Below, one piece after another: positions 41,863 through 50,868 of a stretch of 64,000 bases of DNA. The DNA is from Sinomicrobium weinanense (GTDB lineage Bacteria; Bacteroidota; Bacteroidia; Flavobacteriales; Flavobacteriaceae). Both the position numbers and the translations under genes were made by a program. Every line of letters starts with the position of its first letter. Positions within the stretch are counted from its first letter, which is position 1. The notes below the pieces were generated by a model that saw only the letters and a list, made by a program, of their open reading frames with translations, searched no databases and was not told the DNA's origin. The stretch is from contig NZ_JAHKRR010000004.1 in the NCBI RefSeq assembly GCF_018863395.1, positions 248,001 through 312,000 on the forward strand. The letters run 5' to 3'.

Positions 41863-42669
41863 ATGAAAAGATTATTCTCTATTCTGGCTGTTGCCGGATT
41901 GATGGCTTTTAATGCAACGACGACGGAAGCAAAGGATCTTGCTCCTGTTGTATCTGAAAATGTTTCGGAAATTGTTGCTCCTGTAGACGATGCTGCTGCT
42001 TTTGTTCAAGACGATGCCGCTGCTACTGCTGAAGATAGCAAGCCTTTCCACCAGGTATTGAAAGAATACTTTATTAAGGGTGGTGCAAGTTTTATGGGTA
42101 TCGTATTGCTGTGTTTGATACTCGGTCTGGCAGTTGCCATTGAAAGGATTATTTTCCTTAACCTTTCTACTACAAACACCAGAAAACTCACCTCTAAAGT
42201 GGAAGAAGCATTGTCATCAGGAGGAGTAGAAGCCGCAAAAGAAGTGTGCAGAAACACTAAAGGCCCCGTTGCCTCTATCTTCTATCAAGGCCTGGAAAGG
42301 GCAGATGAAGGTGCAGAAGCTGCAGAAAAAGCGGTTGTGGCCTACGGAGGTGTTCAGATGGGACAGTTAGAAAAGAATGTATCTTGGGTTTCTCTGTTTA
42401 TTGCCGTAGCCCCGATGCTCGGGTTCATGGGTACGGTAATCGGTATGATCCAGGCCTTTGACAAGATTAGTGCAGCCGGTGGATTGGACGCTTCCCTGAT
42501 CGCCGCAGACATTCAGGTAGCACTGTTGACTACCGTATTCGGTCTTATTGTGGCTATTATCCTGCAGATATTCTACAACTATATCATCGCAAAAATCGAT
42601 AGTATAGTAAATGATATGGAAGAGGCTTCCATCTCATTGATCGACCTGTTGGTAGCTCACAAGAAGTAA
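41863..42669 (+). CDS. MotA/TolQ/ExbB proton channel family protein
   Basis: Proton-channel subunit of a Ton/Tol motor, 268 residues. It begins with a cleavable-looking signal (MKRLFSILAVAGLMAFNATT) and an A/V/E/D-rich periplasmic stretch, unlike short E. coli ExbB. Three membrane helices follow: FMGIVLLCLILGLAVAIERI, LEKNVSWVSLFIAVAPMLGF with the conserved TVIGMIQAFDKI and the last helix ALLTTVFGLIVAIILQIFYN, which carries the family Thr/Pro-lined channel residues. It heads the ExbB-4TM-ExbD-ExbD-PorT-like unit and probably energises the TonB receptors. Confidence 0.92.
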   Translation: MKRLFSILAVAGLMAFNATTTEAKDLAPVVSENVSEIVAPVDDAAAFVQDDAAATAEDSKPFHQVLKEYFIKGGASFMGIVLLCLILGLAVAIERIIFLNLSTTNTRKLTSKVEEALSSGGVEAAKEVCRNTKGPVASIFYQGLERADEGAEAAEKAVVAYGGVQMGQLEKNVSWVSLFIAVAPMLGFMGTVIGMIQAFDKISAAGGLDASLIAADIQVALLTTVFGLIVAIILQIFYNYIIAKIDSIVNDMEEASISLIDLLVAHKK

Positions 42670-42690
42670 TAACCGGATTAAAGAAGAATT

Positions 42691-43119
42691 ATGAAAATAT
42701 ATAAGATTTTATTAATCATAGCTGGGGTGATCGGCGCGATACTGTGGTTCTTGCTGCCCAGTGGAGATGTGCCGGTAGATGTGGCGGCGACAAACTCTAA
42801 TGTAAACCTGATGTTTATCGTTTCTTATGTGCTGTTTGGCATAGCTATTGTCCTTACTGTGTTATTTAGTATAAAGAGCTTGCTCTCGCATCACAAGATC
42901 AAGGAAATGCTCATCTCATTGGTAGTTTTTGCACTGATACTCGTAGTGAGTTATGCACTGGCTACCGGAAGCGAGGTGAAAACAGCTGACGGCAGCGTAT
43001 TGGCAACGGCCAATACATCCAGGTTAGTTGGAGGTGGATTGATCGCTTTTTACATACTGGCTGCCGTGGCAGTCATTTCGCTGGTATTTTCCAGCATTAA
43101 AAAAATATTAATCAGGTAA
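42691..43119 (+). CDS. Uncharacterised 4-TM membrane protein in the exbB-exbD operon
   Basis: 142 residues with four hydrophobic segments: ILLIIAGVIGAILWFLL, FIVSYVLFGIAIVLTVLF, MLISLVVFALILVVSYAL and LIAFYILAAVAVISLVF. A short polar loop with VDVAATNSN lies after helix 1 and KTADGSVLATANTSR before helix 4. No motif is recognised. Placement 21 bp after exbB and 9 bp before exbD means it is almost certainly made with the motor and may be an accessory of it. Function unknown. Confidence 0.8.
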   Translation: MKIYKILLIIAGVIGAILWFLLPSGDVPVDVAATNSNVNLMFIVSYVLFGIAIVLTVLFSIKSLLSHHKIKEMLISLVVFALILVVSYALATGSEVKTADGSVLATANTSRLVGGGLIAFYILAAVAVISLVFSSIKKILIR

Positions 43120-43128
43120 CTAAGAATT

Positions 43129-43746
43129 ATGGCAAGAAGAGGAATACCGGAAGTAAACGCCGGTTCAATGGCGGACATCGCATTCCTGCTCCTGATCTTC
43201 TTTCTGGTGACCACCACCATTGAGACAGACTCCGGGCTGGACCGTAAGTTACCGCCTGATGAACCGCCGGAAGAAGATGTTATCATCAAAGAGAGAAACC
43301 TGTTGCAAGTGTTGATTAACAAGAATAATCAACTGATGGTCAATGAAGAGTTGACCGAGTTAAAGGATCTTCGCCAGGTTGCCATGGACTTCATCGATAA
43401 TGGAGCAGGGGCAAACGATAAAGGAGAGACCTGCGATTATTGCCAGGGAGCGAAGGACTCGGAGTCATCCGTTCATCCCGAGAAAGCGATTATCTCTCTT
43501 CAGAACGACAGGCAAACCAAGTATAGCACGTATATAGCCGTTCAGAATGAATTGGTAGCAGCTTATAACGAGTTGAGAAACCGGGCAGCACAGCAATTGT
43601 ATAAAACGGATTTTACCGAAATGCAAAGGGTGTACAAAGATCCGAAAACTACTGATGAAGAAAAGGATAAGTTGAGGCCAAAAGTAGAACGGGTCCAGAA
43701 AATGTATCCGCAGCTGTTGTCTGAAGCTGAACCTAAGAAAAACTAA
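43129..43746 (+). CDS. ExbD/TolR family biopolymer transport protein 1
   Basis: 205-residue ExbD/TolR. The single N-terminal helix MADIAFLLLIFFLVTTTIET carries the key proton-handling Asp (residue about 13), followed by the periplasmic domain and a C-terminal extension (KDPKTTDEEKDKLRPKVERV) longer than in E. coli ExbD, with CDYCQG, an uncommon Cys pair, near residue 103. It pairs with the second ExbD gene 10 bp downstream, so the motor may use a heteromeric ExbD. Confidence 0.9.
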   Translation: MARRGIPEVNAGSMADIAFLLLIFFLVTTTIETDSGLDRKLPPDEPPEEDVIIKERNLLQVLINKNNQLMVNEELTELKDLRQVAMDFIDNGAGANDKGETCDYCQGAKDSESSVHPEKAIISLQNDRQTKYSTYIAVQNELVAAYNELRNRAAQQLYKTDFTEMQRVYKDPKTTDEEKDKLRPKVERVQKMYPQLLSEAEPKKN

Positions 43747-43756
43747 AAATACTATT

Positions 43757-44242
43757 ATGGCAAAATTCACAAAAAAGAAAAGTGGCGAATTACCAGCTGT
43801 ATCTACGGCTTCGTTGCCGGATATCGTATTTATGTTGTTGTTTTTCTTTATGACCGTTACAGTAATGAAAGATGATGAGCTTATGGTCGAGAATGTTCTG
43901 CCTACAGCAGACCAGGTACAAAGGCTTGATAAAAAAGATAATACTGTGGTTTATATCTATGCCGGGAAACCGCATCCCAGATATCAGGACAAATACGGTA
44001 CAGCGGCAAGAATTCAGTTGAATGATAAGTTTGCTGGTGTAGATGAGGTTGCCCCTTATATCTTGGCAGAAAGAGCGGAGATGAGACAGGAATTACAACC
44101 TTTAATGACCACCGCCCTGAAAGTGGATAAAGAGACTAATATGGGCCTGATATCCGATATAAAACAGGAACTCAGGAAAGTAAATGCCTTGAAAGTGAAC
44201 TACACAACCAAGGAAGGTGATGCAATGAGGAACCTGGAATGA
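43757..44242 (+). CDS. ExbD/TolR family biopolymer transport protein 2
   Basis: 161-residue ExbD paralogue: STASLPDIVFMLLFFFMTVT is the membrane helix with its conserved Asp, preceded by a basic cytosolic stretch (KFTKKKSGE). The periplasmic domain ends with LISDIKQELRKVNALKVNY, the strand that joins peptidoglycan/TonB-interacting ExbD folds. It is the last gene before a strong terminator at 44271-44301. Confidence 0.9.
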   Translation: MAKFTKKKSGELPAVSTASLPDIVFMLLFFFMTVTVMKDDELMVENVLPTADQVQRLDKKDNTVVYIYAGKPHPRYQDKYGTAARIQLNDKFAGVDEVAPYILAERAEMRQELQPLMTTALKVDKETNMGLISDIKQELRKVNALKVNYTTKEGDAMRNLE

Positions 44243-44270
44243 CCCTCATTTCTTAAAACTTATATTTTGC

Positions 44271-44301
44271 AAAAGCCGGCCGTTTTACGTGCCGGCTTTT
44301 T
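44271..44301 (+). terminator. Rho-independent terminator of the exbB-exbD operon
   Basis: AAAAGCCGGC / GCCGGCTTTT perfect 10-bp stem with a 10-nt loop and further T residues, 28 bp after the second exbD stop. Confidence 0.9.
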
Positions 44302-44403
44302 GTTTTTGGTCCGGACGCTTTCCGGAGGCAAAGGACTCCGGAAGGAGAGAGACTTTGTTGTAACGGGCTGCATATATGCCAAAAGCATAAGGCCGAAATA
44401 AAC

Positions 44404-44411
44404 TATATTTG
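44404..44411 (+). promoter_or_regulatory. -7 promoter element for the PorT-like gene
   Basis: TATATTTG (TAnnTTTG) lies 19 bp before the preferred ATG at 44431 and only 10 bp before an in-frame ATG at 44422, which supports the later start. Confidence 0.6.
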
Positions 44412-44430
44412 TTAGAAATATATGATGTGT

Positions 44431-45147
44431 ATGAAAGTTCGCCTGTACATAGTGCTCATTACCTTTGGCCTCTATTCGTGGAATATATACTCCCAGGAAG
44501 AAATTACTGCAGATACCACAGTATTGCAGGAGGAAAAAAGAGATGATAAATACAAGGAAGACCAGGTTTATATCGGGGCGACCTACAATATATTGCTGAA
44601 CAGGCCGTCTGATGTAAAACAAAATAATCTGTCGAGAGGAATACAGCTCGGGGTTGTCAAAGATATGCCCCTGAACAAAAGAAGAAATATAGCCCTCGGT
44701 ATTGGAATAGGGTATGCGTATAATGTGCATTTCCACAACCTGCAGTTCTTCGAAGGGGAAGGAGGGTCGGGTTATCGCGTGATCCCCGATTCCGTCGATT
44801 ATAAACGAAATAAGGTTGACACCCATCTTATAGAGATGCCGATAGAATTTCGCTGGCGTACCTCTACTGCCGATTCCTATAAATTCTGGCGTGTCTATAC
44901 CGGGATTAAACTGGGGTATGTCTTTGCAAACCGGTATAAATTTATTGCCGATAATAAGACCAGGTTCACCAATGACGATATTTCACGGTTTCAGGCAGGC
45001 CTTCATTTAAGTGTGGGGTACAATACCTGGAATTTTTATGCCTATTATGGGCTTGGAAAGCTCTTTAAGGGCGATACGGAGACCGATACGGGAGAAAGCC
45101 TGGACATGAGTTCCCTGAAGATAGGTATAATCTTTTATGCCCTCTGA
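44431..45147 (+). CDS. PorT-family outer-membrane beta-barrel protein
   Basis: Exported 238-residue protein. Met at 44431 (MKVRLYIVLITFGLYSW) starts a signal peptide; two earlier in-frame ATGs lie too near the promoter. The mature part is rich in alternating aromatic strands (YIGATYNILLNRPS, IALGIGIGYAYNVHF, FWRVYTGIKLGYVFANRYK, HLSVGYNTWNFYAYYGLGKL) and ends LKIGIIFYAL, the pattern of a small outer-membrane barrel. The size and Ton-motor neighbourhood match PorT/SprT, a component linked to type IX secretion. Assignment to PorT is by resemblance and context. Confidence 0.7.
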   Translation: MKVRLYIVLITFGLYSWNIYSQEEITADTTVLQEEKRDDKYKEDQVYIGATYNILLNRPSDVKQNNLSRGIQLGVVKDMPLNKRRNIALGIGIGYAYNVHFHNLQFFEGEGGSGYRVIPDSVDYKRNKVDTHLIEMPIEFRWRTSTADSYKFWRVYTGIKLGYVFANRYKFIADNKTRFTNDDISRFQAGLHLSVGYNTWNFYAYYGLGKLFKGDTETDTGESLDMSSLKIGIIFYAL

Positions 45148-45150
45148 GGT

Positions 45151-45753
45151 TTAGAACCAATACGGAAAAACCAGCACTTGTGGGAGTACACCCAGCAGGA
45201 TCCCCAGAATTATTTCCTTCGTGTTATGGGCGCGGATGTATAGCCTGGACGAAGCCACGGCTCCTACGGCGAGTATAAGAAGGACAAGAAGCAGGGTGAT
45301 GTTCAGCCGGAAATGAATGCCAAGTTCCGTCACAAATGTGGTCAGCCCTGCAATGCCCATCATATGAATGCTGGCTTTTACCTTTAGGAAAACAAGAAAA
45401 AGACAAGCAAACAGAGCTATTAATATGCCCAGGAAGAAATAGTGTAACTCCGGGGAGAATGTTCTGGGAACAATATATGCCGTGATGATACAGGTTATGG
45501 GGATAGCTACAAACAAGGGGGCTTTCCGCTCTTCTACCCCCGAAAGTTCATGAGATCGGACCCATCCCATATTCCGGAGTAAAAAATAAAGCACGATCGG
45601 TACTATGAGTGTAAGGATCAGTACAGGGATAATAACGCTTTTTTCTACCGCTTGAGGCTGATATCCGGGGAAGATGATATAATAGATCGCTGTTCCCGCA
45701 AAAGGCATGAAAAGCGGATGAAAGAGGTAGCTGAATGATCTTAAAAAATACAT
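45151..45753 (-). CDS. PAP2-like integral membrane protein
   Basis: 200 residues, about six membrane helices. The C-terminal part HMMGIAGLTTFVTELG and ASSRLYIRAHNTKEIILGIL echoes the last two PAP2 motifs (PSGH-like H, then SR-x5-H-x3-D/E), while the first (K-x6-RP) is replaced by KASIH. It may be a degenerate phosphatidate phosphatase-like protein or a different fold with chance likeness. Convergent with the PorT-like gene, 3 bp apart; 81 bp downstream of rpoN. Confidence 0.6.
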   Translation of the reverse strand: MYFLRSFSYLFHPLFMPFAGTAIYYIIFPGYQPQAVEKSVIIPVLILTLIVPIVLYFLLRNMGWVRSHELSGVEERKAPLFVAIPITCIITAYIVPRTFSPELHYFFLGILIALFACLFLVFLKVKASIHMMGIAGLTTFVTELGIHFRLNITLLLVLLILAVGAVASSRLYIRAHNTKEIILGILLGVLPQVLVFPYWF

Positions 45754-45834
45754 ATACGACTGTGGGTTTGGAATGGCAAAAAAGACCGGGAGGGAGTGAA
45801 AAAACCATTTTTGCCCTTGCGTGGTCCATCTCTT

Positions 45835-47298
45835 TTATATCTGTTTTCGCAGTCTCGCCACAGGAATATCCAGTTGTTCGCGATACTTGGCAATGGTCCT
45901 CCTGGCGATGGGATAGCCTTTTTCTTTCAGGAGTATTGCCAGTTTATCGTCGGTCAGCGGGGTTTTTTTGTCCTCTTCCTCGATAATATTTTCCAGTATC
46001 TTTTTGATCTCCCTGGTAGATACGTCCTCTCCCTGCTCGTTCTTCATGGCTTCTGAAAAGAAATCCTTGATGAGTTTAGTGCCGTAGGGCGTGTCTACAT
46101 ATTTGCTGTTGGCTACCCTGGACACCGTGGATACATCCATCCCAATGCCGTCTGCAATATCCTTGAGGATCATGGGCCTCAGCTTCCGCTCATCCCCCGT
46201 AAGGAAGTATTCTTCCTGGTAGTGCATAATGGCATTCATCGTAACGAAGAGTGTTTCCTGACGTTGTTTAATCGCTTCGATGAACCACTTGGCAGCATCG
46301 AGCTTTTGCTTGATGAACTGGACCGCATCCTTTTGCGATCTGGATTTTTCCCTGGAATCTTTATACCCCTGTAACATATTGCTGTATTCCCTGGAAACAT
46401 GCAGTTGAGGAGCGTTTCTTCCGTTGAGCGACAGTTCCAGTTCGCCATCGATAATACGGATCGTAAAATCAGGGACCACGTGCTCTACGATACGGTTATT
46501 TCCGGAATATGAACTGCCGGGCTTGGGGTTTAGCTTTTCAATTTCGTGTATGGCTTCTTTCAGCTCTTCCTCCGAGATATGGTGTTTTTGCAGCAGTTTT
46601 TTATAGTGCTTCTTGGTAAATTGTTCGAAAGACCTTTCCAGTATGTTTATGGCCAGTTTTATCTCCGGTGTGGCTTCCTTTCGTTTGAGCTGAATGAGCA
46701 GGCATTCCTTGAGGTCCCGCGCACCAACTCCGGCCGGGTCCAGTTGCTGGACGATCCGGAGTACTTTTTCTATGGTATCTTCCTCGGTATAGACGTTCTG
46801 GGTAAAAGCCAGGTCGTCCATGATGTCTTCCAGGGAACGCCTTATATAACCTGTTTCGTCCACACTACCCACGAGAAATTCGGCAATGTCGCGCTGGTTG
46901 TCGTTGAGGCTGTAAGTGTTTAGCTGGTTGACCAGGTGTTGGTGAAAAGAAGTTCCGGCAGCATAAGGCACGGTCTTTTCCTCGTCATCGGCACTGTAGT
47001 TATTGGCCTGGAGCCTGTATTCCGGTATTTCGTCGTCACTCAGGTACTCGTCAACATTGATGTCTTCCGCTTCTATCTTATCCCTGTCGTTATAATCATC
47101 TTCAAAAGTATCATTCATGTCATCATCATATGCAGACAAGTCTTCCTCCTTACCGCTTTCCAGTGCGGGGTTTTCCTCTATTTCCTGTTTAAGGCGCTGT
47201 TCAAAAGCCTGTGTAGGCAATTGGATCAGCTTCATCAACTGGATCTGTTGAGGTGATAGCTTTTGTGATAATTTAAACTGTAACTGTTGTTTCAGCAT
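45835..47298 (-). CDS. rpoN: RNA polymerase sigma-54 factor
   Basis: Alternative sigma factor, 487 residues. Region I QQLQFKLSQKLSPQQIQLMK is Gln/Leu-rich as expected, region II (about 48-110) is highly acidic (YDDDMNDTFEDDYND), the core-binding domain follows, and the C-terminus has the RpoN box as ARRTIAKYREQ. The HTH precedes it in DGIGMDVSTVSRVANSKYVD. Sigma-54 promoters need an AAA+ activator, none of which is in this window. Confidence 0.96.
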   Translation of the reverse strand: MLKQQLQFKLSQKLSPQQIQLMKLIQLPTQAFEQRLKQEIEENPALESGKEEDLSAYDDDMNDTFEDDYNDRDKIEAEDINVDEYLSDDEIPEYRLQANNYSADDEEKTVPYAAGTSFHQHLVNQLNTYSLNDNQRDIAEFLVGSVDETGYIRRSLEDIMDDLAFTQNVYTEEDTIEKVLRIVQQLDPAGVGARDLKECLLIQLKRKEATPEIKLAINILERSFEQFTKKHYKKLLQKHHISEEELKEAIHEIEKLNPKPGSSYSGNNRIVEHVVPDFTIRIIDGELELSLNGRNAPQLHVSREYSNMLQGYKDSREKSRSQKDAVQFIKQKLDAAKWFIEAIKQRQETLFVTMNAIMHYQEEYFLTGDERKLRPMILKDIADGIGMDVSTVSRVANSKYVDTPYGTKLIKDFFSEAMKNEQGEDVSTREIKKILENIIEEEDKKTPLTDDKLAILLKEKGYPIARRTIAKYREQLDIPVARLRKQI

Positions 47299-47327
47299 CT
47301 GTATTCGATTACTCCTGACTTATATTG

Positions 47328-47361
47328 CAAAAATAATCGAAAACTTTGAATCCGGGAACAA
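47328..47361 (-). promoter_or_regulatory. Promoter of rpoN
   Basis: On the minus strand: TTG (complement of CAA 47359-47361), 23-bp spacer, TATTTTTG (complement of CAAAAATA 47328-47335), 29 bp before the rpoN ATG. The spacer is at the upper limit of the consensus. Confidence 0.55.
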
Positions 47362-47463
47362 TAACAGGATAAATAGGTGCTGCTTTGTTTTGCGCAGGTG
47401 GCGCGGTAGCGGGAATTGTACTATATATGGTCCGCAATAAGGACGGGCTTTCCGGGGAATGGA

Positions 47464-48228
47464 TCATTTCCTGAAAAAATCACCGGCTGTATCAGTGCTT
47501 TCCACCCAGAAACCGGAATTGGCAGAAAGCACGAATTCACTCAACCCTACCTCTTCCGTTTCGGGAGACCAATCATAGGTATATCCCAGGCGTGTCCAGG
47601 GATAATGGCGGTCGTTTTCAGATCCGAGGGTACGGTAATAGGCAAAAATGATATAGTTGTTAAACCACGAAACATAGGTCGCTGTAACATTGTCCCGGAG
47701 GGCTGCCCCGGCCGATGTGGTGTGGATGTCCGGATCGCCGGCAGGGCGGTAGAGGCTTTCCGGGTTGACCCAAAGCGTACTGATATGGGTGTTGCTGTTT
47801 TCGTTTGCAGGGGGCAGGCCTAATACCTGGCAGATACGCATAATGGTGTCGGAGGCCTGTGTGAGGTCTGTTTTTAGCCGGGCTTTCATTTGCGAAGGAA
47901 TGAATAACCAAGACTCTCCCCAGGTATTGGTAATGGAGTCGCCTGCGGGATAGCTGGACGGATATTTATTAAAACTGGCCATTAACACATAGTCCCGGCC
48001 ATTGATCTTTTTCCATTGCAATCCGGGATTTTCCGGGCTTATAGCCCATAGCGTATCGATGATCTCAGATGTGTCGGCTACCATGGCATCGGTAACAGAT
48101 AAATGGTATAGTTCGTCCGGGGTGTATTCCGGTTCGGGAACAGTGTCGTCATCGCTGCTACACGAAATGAAAACGATTGTCGTAAGTATAACCGCTACCG
48201 GTCTTAACAGGGTAGTATAAAATGGCAT
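47464..48228 (-). CDS. Uncharacterised lipoprotein
   Basis: 254 residues. Signal peptide with lipobox FISC (Cys23) followed by SSDDDTVPEPEYTP. No family recognised. The middle repeats Trp/aromatic strands (SWLFIPSQMKARLKTDLTQA, YVSWFNNYIIFAYYRTLG), and the mature protein appears all-beta with charged loops. It sits between rpoN and asnS on the same strand but 165 bp from the first. A cell-envelope protein of unknown function. Confidence 0.75.
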   Translation of the reverse strand: MPFYTTLLRPVAVILTTIVFISCSSDDDTVPEPEYTPDELYHLSVTDAMVADTSEIIDTLWAISPENPGLQWKKINGRDYVLMASFNKYPSSYPAGDSITNTWGESWLFIPSQMKARLKTDLTQASDTIMRICQVLGLPPANENSNTHISTLWVNPESLYRPAGDPDIHTTSAGAALRDNVTATYVSWFNNYIIFAYYRTLGSENDRHYPWTRLGYTYDWSPETEEVGLSEFVLSANSGFWVESTDTAGDFFRK

Positions 48229-48413
48229 AAGTAAAGATTTGGGAATATAAATATAAACAAAAACGAACCCGATAGCAAGATGGGAAGGAAAATGCTTAAA
48301 ACAAAAATATTCCTTGACACATGGATCTGAAGTTGCTTGTGTCTTTTAGGTGTAAGTTACAGTCTTATGTCAGTTTTAAAAAGGCATTTGGGAAAGCAGG
48401 GCCGGAAATTTTC

Positions 48414-48449
48414 AAAAAAAATCCCGGCTCGAATTGTTTCGGGCCGGGA
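48414..48449 (-). terminator. Rho-independent terminator of asnS
   Basis: TCCCGGCTCGA / TCGGGCCGGGA (11 bp, one G-T) with loop ATTGTT, followed on the minus strand by a run of seven T. It lies 15 bp after the asnS stop. Confidence 0.88.
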
Positions 48450-48464
48450 AATTCAGGTGAGATC

Positions 48465-49898
48465 TTAAAACTCCGCACTCTGTGGTGTTCTCGGAAAGGG
48501 AATAACATCCCGTATATTGGTCATTCCGGTGGCAAAGAGCACGAGCCTTTCAAAGCCCAGTCCAAAACCACTGTGAACTGCAGTACCGTATTTTCGAAGG
48601 TCCAGGTACCACCAGAGTTCTTTTTCGTCAATACCCATGGTCTTCACTTTTTCCAGTAGCACATCATAACGTTCTTCCCGTTGCGATCCTCCTACGATCT
48701 CGCCAATACCCGGGAAGAGGATGTCCATGGCCCTTACCGTTTTGCCGTCGTCGTTCAGCCGCATATAAAACGCCTTTATCTTGGCGGGATAATCAAAGAG
48801 GATCACCGGGCATTTAAAATGTTTTTCTACCAGGAAGCGTTCGTGCTCACTTTGAAGGTCGGCACCCCATTCCTCAATGATATACTGGAACTTTTTCTTT
48901 TTATTGGGCTTGGAATTCTTCAGGATGTCAATGGCCTCTGTATAGCTGACTCTTTTGAAATTGTTGTCCAGTACGAAGTGGAGTTTTTCCGTAAGGGTCA
49001 TGCTGCTTCTTTCGTTCTGGGGCTTGGTCTTTTCTTCGTCCAGAAGGCGTTTTTCCAGGAATTCCAGGTCATCCTTACAATGTTCCAGGACATAGCGGAT
49101 AACGTATTTTATAAAATCTTCAGCCAGGTCCATGTTGCCGTCCAGGTCCATAAAGGCCACTTCGGGTTCTATCATCCAGAACTCGGCCAGGTGCCTGGAA
49201 GTATTGGAGTTTTCTGCCCGGAATGTAGGCCCGAATGTATATACCTTGCCCAGGGACATGGCATAGGTTTCGGCCTCCAACTGACCGGATACGGTAAGAT
49301 TGGTCTCCTTGCCGAAAAAATCTTCTTTATAATTAACGCTGCCATCCTCATTCAACGGTGGGTTTTTGGCGTCGAGTGCACTTACGCGGAACATTTCTCC
49401 TGCCCCTTCGGCATCACTTCCGGTGATGATGGGGGTGTTGACATAGTTAAAACCGTTGTTCTGAAAATACCGGTGCACTGCAAACGACAGGGTAGAACGC
49501 ACCCGCATTACGGCACCAAAGGTATTGGTCCGGGTACGCAGATGGGCGTTTTCCCTGAGAAACTCCAAAGAGTGTTTCTTGGGCTGGATAGGATATTCAT
49601 CAGGATGAGAATCGCCCAGCACCTCCAGCCGGGTTACCTGTATCTCTACTTTTTGCCCTTTTCCAGAACTTTCTACCAGGGTGCCCTCTATGTGCAGGGC
49701 TGCTCCCGTGGAGATCCGTTTCAGGACCTCTTCGGGTGTTTTTTCAAAATCGACTACGCACTGGATGTTGTGTATGGTAGAGCCGTCATTCAGTGCAATA
49801 AAGCGATTGCTCCGGAATGTTCTTACCCATCCCTTAACACTTACTTCCTGTAATAGCAGGTCTTCGACAAGCAGGTCTTTTACACTGTAAACCTTCAT
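48465..49898 (-). CDS. asnS: Asparaginyl-tRNA synthetase
   Basis: Charges tRNA-Asn, 477 residues. N-terminal OB-fold anticodon domain ([20 protein letters not shown]), class II motif 2 [20 protein letters not shown] (the FRAE-x-S loop) and motif 3 [20 protein letters not shown] with the C-terminal [12 protein letters not shown]. The N-E-x-x-x-S residues favour Asn over Asp. A -7 box lies 121 bp upstream. Confidence 0.98.
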   Translation of the reverse strand: MKVYSVKDLLVEDLLLQEVSVKGWVRTFRSNRFIALNDGSTIHNIQCVVDFEKTPEEVLKRISTGAALHIEGTLVESSGKGQKVEIQVTRLEVLGDSHPDEYPIQPKKHSLEFLRENAHLRTRTNTFGAVMRVRSTLSFAVHRYFQNNGFNYVNTPIITGSDAEGAGEMFRVSALDAKNPPLNEDGSVNYKEDFFGKETNLTVSGQLEAETYAMSLGKVYTFGPTFRAENSNTSRHLAEFWMIEPEVAFMDLDGNMDLAEDFIKYVIRYVLEHCKDDLEFLEKRLLDEEKTKPQNERSSMTLTEKLHFVLDNNFKRVSYTEAIDILKNSKPNKKKKFQYIIEEWGADLQSEHERFLVEKHFKCPVILFDYPAKIKAFYMRLNDDGKTVRAMDILFPGIGEIVGGSQREERYDVLLEKVKTMGIDEKELWWYLDLRKYGTAVHSGFGLGFERLVLFATGMTNIRDVIPFPRTPQSAEF

Positions 49899-50018
49899 TT
49901 TTTTGATCTTCTTACTGAACGATACACTTTTCTACGGACTTTCCCTGTCTCTTTTTATCAGAGCGGAGGGGTATGTAAGCTGTGAAAAAGCGTATGGCAT
50001 GCGGTTAATATCAGTTGG

Positions 50019-50026
50019 CAAATATA
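50019..50026 (-). promoter_or_regulatory. -7 promoter element for asnS
   Basis: CAAATATA on the plus strand is TATATTTG on the minus strand. It lies 121 bp upstream of the asnS ATG. Confidence 0.5.
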
Positions 50027-50361
50027 GGTGTTTTTCATAGTTTTTTTGAAGATTTCGGAGGGATTATCAGGGTAAACTAAAGCTGAAGAATACCGAAACC
50101 CTTGAAGTGACTTTGATGGCTTAGGTCTTATGTCAAAATTCATAAAGGCAGGCCCGGGCGATAAAATTAGAAGATAAACGGGCTTGCAGGCCTCCTGTAT
50201 ACTTGTATCCGCGAACACCCGTGCCCTCGTATATTCCTCCCTGGCCTTAAATTTAAAAAAGGGGATTTTTCCCCTTACCTGTCAAGGCCTGCTGCAATAC
50301 TTTTGAGGTACAGATAATAAGTTGAATTATTTGTTTTAGGTAAAGTAGGTTTGGGGAAGCC

Positions 50362-50426
50362 AAAAAAAGCCTGTCGGTCCTACTCCGATCGTGAAAGGTC
50401 GGGGTTTATTTTCCGGCAGGTTTTTT
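50362..50426. terminator. Nested double hairpin, possible bidirectional terminator or small structured RNA
   Basis: The outer stem CCTGTCGG (50370-50377) pairs with CCGGCAGG (50413-50420), flanked by seven A and six T that also pair. The inner stem ACTCCGATC (50382-50390) pairs with GGTCGGGGT (50397-50405) around GTGAAA, with G-T pairs. Symmetric A/T flanks would allow termination in either direction. Confidence 0.65.
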
Positions 50427-50541
50427 GATTTTGAATTACCGGGCTTTCCGTGAAATATTGATGCTTCTGTTCGGTTTACATCCCCTTTTTGGTCCCCTTT
50501 AGGGCAATGTCATTTAGTTAAGGTCATGGATATAAATGTAT

Positions 50542-50681
50542 CACCCCTTCGGGGTTTAGAATCTCTTTAATGCCTTTGGGGCTATAAATATTTAAGCCTT
50601 TCAGGCTTTTTTTGATCCCGAAGGGATCACAGAATTATAGAATCAGAAACGGTAAGACAATATATAAACCCCGAAGGGGTG
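50542..50681. repeat. 140-bp noncoding element with perfect 17-bp inverted ends
   Basis: CACCCCTTCGGGGTTTA (50542-50558) and TAAACCCCGAAGGGGTG (50665-50681) are exact reverse complements, and each contains its own CCCC-TTCG-GGGG or CCCC-GAAG-GGG hairpin. Inside lie AAGCCTTTCAGGCTT with a T-run (50594-50613) and the palindrome GATCCCGAAGGGATC (50614-50628). It looks like a MITE-type or structured-RNA element. Confidence 0.75.
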
Positions 50682-50829
50682 GTATAATTAGCCAAACTAA
50701 ATGATATTGTCCTCAAGAAGAGAGCTGTAACTGTCTTTAAAAGACCCTCCGCTTGTACTGAGCCCGGCCGAAGTATGAGAGGGGTTGGGGTGTGTAAGGG
50801 ACAGGAGAGTGTAACCCAAAGCAATCCAT

Positions 50830-50868
50830 TCCTTTAACTCCGAAACTCCCCGACTAACAAACTCCCAA
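50830..50868. repeat. Single-arm 7-8 nt tandem repeat (AAACTCC type)
   Basis: TTTAACTCC GAAACTCC CCGACTAA CAAACTCC CAAACT ends 2 bp from the stop of the MMPL gene. The words match the right arm of the element at 19587-19681. Confidence 0.6.

Noticed and set aside
48681-49853. 390-codon open frame on the plus strand opposite asnS
   Set aside because: It is wholly antisense to asnS, has no family motifs and its amino-acid content mirrors the asnS codons.
49958-50824. Small frames of 65-86 codons in the asnS/MMPL spacer
   Set aside because: They overlap palindromic repeats, lack promoter placement and resemble no protein family.
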